The notes beneath the pieces were generated by a model. It was not told the DNA's origin and made no database searches. It was given only the letters and a program-made list of their open reading frames with translations. From positions 62,001 through 126,000 of the forward strand of contig NZ_QWGL01000003.1 of assembly GCF_003435375.1 (NCBI RefSeq): a stretch of 64,000 nt of DNA, written 5' to 3'. The stretch is from Clostridium sp. AM34-11AC (lineage in GTDB: Bacteria; Bacillota; Clostridia; Lachnospirales; Lachnospiraceae). Shown in pieces: positions 61,201-64,000 of this stretch (position 1 is its first letter; every line of letters starts with the position of its first letter). The translations under genes and the position numbers were made by a program.

Positions 61201-62311
61201 ATGCACCAATTCCGGCGCCTACTCCACCGGTTGCTTTTAAGCTTCCCTCTCCGCGGATCGTCAGGGTACAGCCTTCCGGCACATCAATAGCCGCACACAT
61301 ATCACCGCCCTTGAGTGTATTTTTTCCCTTCAGAATCAGATTCAGGTTTGCACCATTTGCCAGTCGGATCGCCGGTATCCAGTTACTTGCTGTCGTAGCG
61401 TTATTGTCGATCGGAATCTGGATATCCAGATCCGAAATCGTGATTGTAGCCTCCACACCATTAACCAGAATAACATGGGTCGTACTGCTTCCCGTGATAG
61501 TCGCATCATTATACTGTTCCAATGTGTTGCTGTTGATGCTGATACCGCCATTCGCAATATCATAAGTACCTGTTGATGCTAGCAAAGCGATTCCGCCGTC
61601 CATGCTGACCTCGATCTCCGGAAGCTCCACGCCCGCTGCCAAAATATACTCTCTCGGAAGAACCGGAAGATAATAATAGAAACCACTTTCATCTTCCCGG
61701 TTCTCATCCGGCTCCCAAGTAACGCTGATATCCGTCAGCACCGGGATATCTTCTGAGATTTCCTCATCTTCAAACTCATAATCCTCAAGAAAATCCCCGG
61801 CATTGCTGTCGGTCGCGATCAGAAACGTACCCTGCTGGTCTTTCTCCTGAACTTCCTGTTTATCTGCTTTCTCCTCATCATTGCTATCCGGCACGTTTTC
61901 TGAATTTTCTGTTTCCGGAGTTTCCTCCTCATTCAGATTTTCTTTCTTTGCATTACTGCCGGTAGCAATTTCCAAGTCTTCTTTCTTATCACGGTCGTCT
62001 GCTGCCGCTTTCTCATCTTCCGCGCCCTTATCGCGATCCGCATTATTTTTCTGATGATCCACGTTCTTATATTCCACCACCGAAGCCTCGATCGTCTCCG
62101 GGAAATTCAGATAATCCTCAAAGTTTTCTCCGGCATCCGCAGGGATCTGAATATGCGCGACCTCCTCCGGTAATTCTGTAAATCCTGTGATCACCTTTAA
62201 TTTTTTTGCAGGTACTGCCGCAAATGTTGCGGACGGTACGCATAACTGCATCGCCATCACTGCTGCCAATGCTGCAGATACGATCTGCCGTTTCTTCTTT
62301 TTATACCTCAT
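55277..62311 (-). CDS. Giant secreted surface protein with choline-binding-type repeats
   Basis: 2344 residues from the ATG at 62311, placed 8 nt after AGGAGGAA (an ATG at 62317 would be too close). Signal peptide KRQIVSAALAAVMAMQLCVP, cleavage after ATFA. In order: acidic low-complexity stretch (about 60-190); beta-helix/glycan-binding-like repeats (about 240-600, many GGT/GNI/INGG turns); GLUG-like region and fibronectin type III-like modules (about 750-1300); YDG and MBG-like bacterial Ig modules (about 1330-1900); an InlB-like repeat (about 2085-2160, VFKGWKINGTLY); a Pro/Asn/Gly linker; and C-terminal cell-wall/choline-binding repeats of the GWFKDTDGNWYYLNPVSDG type (about 2210-2335). 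The repeats anchor proteins to teichoic-acid-bearing walls. Likely an adhesin or mucin-binding protein. Confidence 0.88.
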   Translation of the reverse strand: MRYKKKKRQIVSAALAAVMAMQLCVPSATFAAVPAKKLKVITGFTELPEEVAHIQIPADAGENFEDYLNFPETIEASVVEYKNVDHQKNNADRDKGAEDEKAAADDRDKKEDLEIATGSNAKKENLNEEETPETENSENVPDSNDEEKADKQEVQEKDQQGTFLIATDSNAGDFLEDYEFEDEEISEDIPVLTDISVTWEPDENREDESGFYYYLPVLPREYILAAGVELPEIEVSMDGGIALLASTGTYDIANGGISINSNTLEQYNDATITGSSTTHVILVNGVEATITISDLDIQIPIDNNATTASNWIPAIRLANGANLNLILKGKNTLKGGDMCAAIDVPEGCTLTIRGEGSLKATGGVGAGIGASSMRKGSLGTIEINGGNIEAYGSGMAAGIGGGLEGGIGTIVINGGTVYAKGGYGSYPKDIKNVYGGAGIGGGPFGCVDRIEINGGNVTACGGYVTNAKRHPGAAIGTGGGGAKPIGEGKYKYGDIVINGGTVSAIAYNNEVYAIGVAVKPGQALPEGSTLEGSISISNEATVNLNGGDYFPKSENPGLKNYAIQGTIADVRFTESTYPVTISVGGITWNAGTMKVSDYQGTLKASNYLKPLTPGTPVTVTVTVGDYVYQMEADVADVDDKNATITLKAATPLYETRLKFVSTVITSDQILQATDITVKQNGEPLSNQEGQSAAMVIPSMQISYDEANTGHLTVYLPENKNKTEISVTVPGLNDGNPITKSGETISTTPNEIEMFHDDTVCSHEYYNADGFCEACGAYQEAKNWKGYYEIYNAGQLFWFAKQVNDSNIPNNSNLKLMKDIEIPGGHDWTSIRDKSNTWSFEGTIEGNYHVISGLRPANDGTSSNYGLVASIKYGNVQNIGLVFEGDWTCGLCRLTVGDIKIQNCFVVGTNFSYSCSQGAVTKNGTVTNCLAVSGKLEGTKYSNDHRATFTNCYETEKSDYSSPGITTISEEKLKSGEIAYKLNGDRSDGTWGQVIGTEDYPHFRKYSKTVYYDPATGTYSNNNAASITSAAVTDIKTISDTKATATLKATGTPGAEVKFFLTSGEDEQTLTLDDMFSKGTLLTESSSGNYEYTITDLAPDTEHHVRLMIKKDGVLSLDVTYVNFQTEKVRQEAPNAADVSINYEQETLENKASCDLEYAASKDAQSWTTIRQGGKVRLTGLLDNIRENGGSVPFYIRRKASSSMSASEAVLVADLQTQAIPEESNKPNIDYRKEEITISSSLQYVIVNGTNTSPNWTSAKMGSGSGISITDIISSDHESTVYYRYAASNTDKKFAGKPESITILKRTAAPAAITEGEVTITGTTITINRTNPENDIEYGYRDVDSDGAFTWIDGTKIQGLYPAHGYQVTSRIKAKENAFASERTEPLHVSTKDTLRIVGNGTPKWDAKGTYGVSLAQIPVSLASGYGVYNGANQLVAGTWSWEPENSSSASGIYPNVKGNKAYTVKFTPTDSSVSYDRTLTDSVVPDISKYPLNFSVAVEDKTYDGTTTAIVQQPLMIDTGVNTAAGNEKLQITGLTAAFNNANAGSDKEVVIDASKAVITGAAASGGGATADPDNYQVNIPSSATATIKKAASSITINDAEWPGTKTYGDPDFPLTGVTTVGDGAVTKTSDSANVLTVDADGRATIHGAGTATVTISVASGTNYTAGNNSRPITVQKGTISLNLKAGKKTDLMQRLLAVLGNVEDTYVLTLEAKGAYQDALAGTVIFYENGQQLNQTPIPLTNGTASMEYSVPSAGTHEISAEYMLPADGPEKENYNDPAQVSCSFEVEKADEDQIQIKEVDGKLYGDDPFELELTGQKGTGAVKFSVPADNGVLELSEVNGKTEAKIIGAGTVLVTAEVAGDTGYNGTTVTREITIGKAQTPEVSVAAPKIAPVPADAPEEVKEIANLLEEKTPEITGLDTVAADLIRETENGDVIVKTGEDQTISGVEAKEKLQKEGVNTAGKKVRLVVEPYMSVEVKGVTEKQGVNVITFEITALYNVKATTAGKNETMQEKGNGKNTVLIGSAIPQKVGIPVTITLPLPADYPTEDLFIRHLLHNGRIVYYPVTVRVKQGSAMAEFVNKDGFSTFELLSDSRKGTVAFDHGVGERSYSLEQMDEALPTVSKDGVVFKGWKINGTLYTTVNEALLDVLDQAEGHRVTAQAVLESSSPETPDNPKEDNKPGSATPDNPKGDRNTGSGSDREDTDWNVTRNAWETKKVNGVVRWSYYDSDGRRVFNVWKQLLYEGTMFWYHFGADGYMDTGWFKDADGNWYYLNQASDGTQGTMKTGWFKDTDGNWYYLNPVSDGTQGAMKTGWFTDPQDGHLYYLDPKTGAMVTGNIQNDSV

Positions 62312-62461
62312 ATCCATTTCCTCCTGTTGTCATTATTTTCTATATAGCGTGACGGTTTTGTTCTCTCCGGTAATATTTTTTATTCATACTTTTCTTTCTC
62401 ACCTGATTCATTACTTCCCCTTTTTCCCTGAAGAAGCCGGGAGAATGCTTTCTCCTTCTGA

Positions 62462-62851
62462 CTATAGCTGCATAGCGCAATTCGCATTTCCATACCTCCG
62501 TTTCCTGATGGACTCCATCGCCTCATATAGCTCCTGATCACTACAATCTATGGAGAGGAATGCCGGGATACGAAGCTGATACGCGATCAGGGCGAAGTTT
62601 TCATCATCGCTCCACCAGACAAGCGGTACTTCCGGTGCCAGCTGCTTTGCCTGAATGGCAGCCTCCAATCCCTTTGCTCCGGTCATGGCGATGACAACCG
62701 CATGGTATCGGCTCCGCCGCAGTGCCTGAGATAGCTGCTTCTCATTCCATAGCTCGTCGATGACAAGCTGATCATCCCCATCAAAAAGGGAGCGCAGCCT
62801 GCTCTCAAACCATTCTGCATTCCTTAATTCCGTACAAAGTGCGATTTTCAT
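62462..62851 (-). CDS. Stand-alone degenerate receiver-domain protein
   Basis: 129 residues with the fold pattern of a LytTR-type receiver (KIALCTELRNAEWFESRLRS; AIQAKQLAPEVPLVWWSDDE; NFALIAYQLRIPAFLSIDCS). The acidic pair after strand 1 is CTE instead of DD, the phospho-acceptor region reads VVIAMTGAKG with no Asp, and the conserved C-terminal Lys is missing, so phosphorylation is unlikely. No output domain follows; it stops after the receiver. AAAGGAGGC precedes the ATG. It lies 150 nt upstream of the giant surface protein gene on the same strand, so it may control it without phosphorylation, for example by protein binding (inference). Confidence 0.7.
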   Translation of the reverse strand: MKIALCTELRNAEWFESRLRSLFDGDDQLVIDELWNEKQLSQALRRSRYHAVVIAMTGAKGLEAAIQAKQLAPEVPLVWWSDDENFALIAYQLRIPAFLSIDCSDQELYEAMESIRKRRYGNANCAMQL

Positions 62852-62885
62852 GCCGGGCCTCCTTTTCCGAAAAGAAATATGAAAA

Positions 62886-62957
62886 AGAATCCTGCTTACA
62901 GGATTCTCCGCCTGCGGCGGGGCGCGACAGCGGCACTCTTCCTTTCCGCCGCAGTGC
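62886..62957. repeat. Hairpin array resembling the dispersed repeat
   Basis: Perfect hairpin AGAATCCTG-CTTA-CAGGATTCT (62886-62907), then CCGCC-TGC-GGCGG (62908-62920), then GCACT...AGTGC (62933-62957). The order, an AGAAT-to-ATTCT hairpin followed by short GC-rich hairpins, parallels the repeats at 146, 34019 and 43545, but the stem sequences differ. It would be transcribed in the leader of the degenerate-receiver gene. Confidence 0.5.
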
Positions 62958-63036
62958 GATCCTCGCGGACCTTCTCACCTAAAAGGCTGGTAATATAATT
63001 AGCGTAGCATCTTGTCAAGAGAAATGCAACCGACTT

Positions 63037-63098
63037 TGTTTAAGACGCAGGTTTCCTGTTTAAGACGCAAGTTTTTTCCTGCGGTTTTATGTTATACT
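63037..63098 (+). promoter_or_regulatory. Direct repeats and -10 upstream of the broken response regulator
   Basis: TGTTTAAGACGCA occurs twice, at 63037-63049 and 63057-63069 (20-nt period), just upstream of a promoter with a good -10 TATACT (63093-63098) but a poor -35. Two direct repeats two helical turns apart, abutting a weak -35, are the typical site of LytTR activators (AgrA type). Confidence 0.55.
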
Positions 63099-63131
63099 AA
63101 TATTGGATTATTGTGCAAAGGAGATGGCACG

Positions 63132-63267
63132 ATGCAGATTGCGATTGTGGATGACAGAGCAGAGGACAGAGCAGAACTGTCTGAAAGCTGCCGCCCAGGT
63201 CAATTTTCAACTTGTCTTTATGGACATCTATATGGAGAACATGGATGGAATGGGGATGCCAAATTAA
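63132..63267 (+). pseudogene. Remnant of a LytTR-type response regulator
   Basis: The ATG at 63132 with AAAGGAGATG starts a normal receiver (MQIAIVDDRAEDRAELS, with the acidic DD). From about 63187, in the next frame, another receiver piece reads AAAQVNFQLVFMDIYMENMD, which contains the phospho-acceptor Asp, and ends at TAA 63265-63267. About 25-30 residues between the two pieces, the second half of the receiver, and any output domain are missing, so this is a deletion remnant. Confidence 0.7.
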
Positions 63268-63302
63268 AAAAAGCAATCGAATCTTTCAATTCAATTGCTT
63301 TT
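63266..63302 (-). terminator. Terminator downstream of the second surface protein gene
   Basis: AAAAGCAAT (63269-63277) pairs with ATTGCTTTT (63294-63302), with a T-run on the minus strand. The 160 nt up to the surface protein stop at 63471 also hold a hairpin GATTCTG...CAGAATC near 63398-63434 and nothing else I can name. Confidence 0.65.
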
Positions 63303-63470
63303 CTGTTTCCGATGCCGATTAATGCTTTTTTATTATAGCGTTCACCGAAACGCTTAACAAGCTTAATTTTAGCAGATTTTTTCCTGCGCAGTGATTCTGA
63401 TAGAAGCATGTCAGCTTCTCTTACCAGAATCACGCGCCAAGTCTCACGGAGGTTCGGCTTGAAACTCGCT

Positions 63471-64000
63471 TTACTGCTTGTTTCTTCCGTCCCAGACACC
63501 GTTTTTATCTACATAGTATCCGTCCGGTGTCCTTTGTCCGGCGTACATAATCCCTCTCTTTCCATCGGAAATCGGGTTAAAATAGTACCAGACTCCATTG
63601 AGAAGCATCCAGCCGGTCTGCATGCCGTGTTCCGGATCCATATAGAACCAGCCGCCGTAATTCTCATCCCTTAACCAGCCTGTTTTAGCATAACCCATTT
63701 CATCAAAGGCCCACCATTTTCCGTTGATCTTCTCCCAGTGATATGCACCAGTACGATCGGCCATTGGCCATGTACCGTCACTAAAGCGGAGCCACCAGCC
63801 TTTGGCGTCTTTCATCCAATGGCTGTAGCCATCGTTCACGGTCTGATTGGCTGTGCCGGTGATGATGCCCTGTTCCACATTTCTGTAGCCCTTCTGACTG
63901 TCCTTTGTAACCTTGTTGGACGGATTCGGGGTTACTTTAACACTACTTTCGTTCGGATCATCATAATCGGAGCTGTCCCCGTCTGAACTGGAGCTGCCAT
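63471..64000 (-). CDS. C-terminal part of a second choline-binding-type surface protein (partial)
   Basis: The frame is open from the window edge to the TAG at 63471, giving 176 codons. It starts in a Ser/Asp/Gly/Asn linker, then has cell-wall/choline-binding-type repeats (YAKTGWLRDENYGGWFYMDP, HGMQTGWMLLNGVWYYFNPI, DGYYVDKNGVWDG). The repeat type matches the end of the 2344-residue protein at 55277-62311. The body of the protein lies beyond the window. Confidence 0.85.
   Translation of the reverse strand, partial: GSSSSDGDSSDYDDPNESSVKVTPNPSNKVTKDSQKGYRNVEQGIITGTANQTVNDGYSHWMKDAKGWWLRFSDGTWPMADRTGAYHWEKINGKWWAFDEMGYAKTGWLRDENYGGWFYMDPEHGMQTGWMLLNGVWYYFNPISDGKRGIMYAGQRTPDGYYVDKNGVWDGRNKQ

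Noticed and set aside
63218..63499. 93-codon minus-strand frame near the broken response regulator
   Set aside because: No ribosome binding site, overlaps the end of the partial surface protein gene and runs through the terminator at 63266-63302; basic composition but no recognisable family.

Overview
The window looks like the chromosome of a gut-type Clostridia, most likely a Lachnospiraceae member (inference from gene content; no rRNA is present to confirm it). Supporting signs are Firmicutes-style AGGAGG ribosome binding sites, TTGACA/TATAAT promoters and intrinsic terminators, a minimal SufB/SufC-like pair, the carboxyspermidine route of polyamine synthesis, a PRC-barrel protein of the YlmC/YmxH type, very large secreted proteins with YDG-like and choline-binding-type repeats, and three paralogous AAA-ATPase/PD-(D/E)XK proteins. 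I see no prophage, insertion sequence, CRISPR array, tRNA or rRNA gene.

Layout. 1-5.9 kb: end of an unrecognised gene, a hairpin-array repeat, a 204-nt foldback, divergent aroK/aroE (shikimate pathway), an ECF-type sigma factor with a membrane-anchored partner, a flavodoxin-fold oxidoreductase and murI. 6.2-12.8 kb: L25/CTC gene with a structured leader, AAA-ATPase paralogue 1, a candidate 83-nt small RNA, a truncated glyoxalase, a PNPOx-like protein, YitT, and a MarR-MATE operon whose MATE gene is split by one amber codon. 13-18.7 kb: a 1277-aa secreted beta-helix protein and the SufB/C-like pair. 19-27.4 kb: NSS transporter, ferredoxin-type aldo/keto reductase, secreted subtilase, FtsH, a family-6-like DNA glycosylase, a small Cys-containing protein and a radical SAM protein. 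27.5-28 kb: an AT-rich segment with a consensus promoter and a terminator bracketing a candidate 0.4-kb RNA. 28-35.3 kb: DedA, TrpS, DUF1015, SerA, SerC and LeuB. 35.7-46.7 kb: AguB/AguA, PRC-barrel protein, amidohydrolase, AAA paralogue 2, M20 dipeptidase, YqeY, PrfC and CoaBC. 46.9-49.7 kb: CoaX and AAA paralogue 3, which is fused to an N-terminal helix-turn-helix. 49.7-55.2 kb: polyamine operon (arginine/lysine decarboxylase, SpeE, carboxynorspermidine synthase, NspC) behind a 0.4-kb leader. 55.3-64 kb: a 2344-aa surface protein, a degenerate receiver, a broken LytTR-type regulator and the end of a second surface protein.

How genes work together. Decarboxylase + AguA + AguB would turn arginine into putrescine, and carboxynorspermidine synthase + NspC would turn putrescine into spermidine via carboxyspermidine; SpeE adds an apparent second aminopropyl route although no SpeD is visible. 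CoaX (pantothenate kinase) and CoaBC are divergent neighbours in coenzyme A synthesis. SerA/SerC make phosphoserine.

Most unusual items: the polyamine-operon leader (a segment resembling the core of 5S rRNA, a 47-codon upstream reading frame, and a terminator just before the first gene); the HTH-fused AAA/nuclease-like protein behind a promoter carrying ATTTCGTTT palindromes; two orphan promoter-terminator RNA units; a 204-nt near-perfect foldback; and dispersed hairpin-array repeats.
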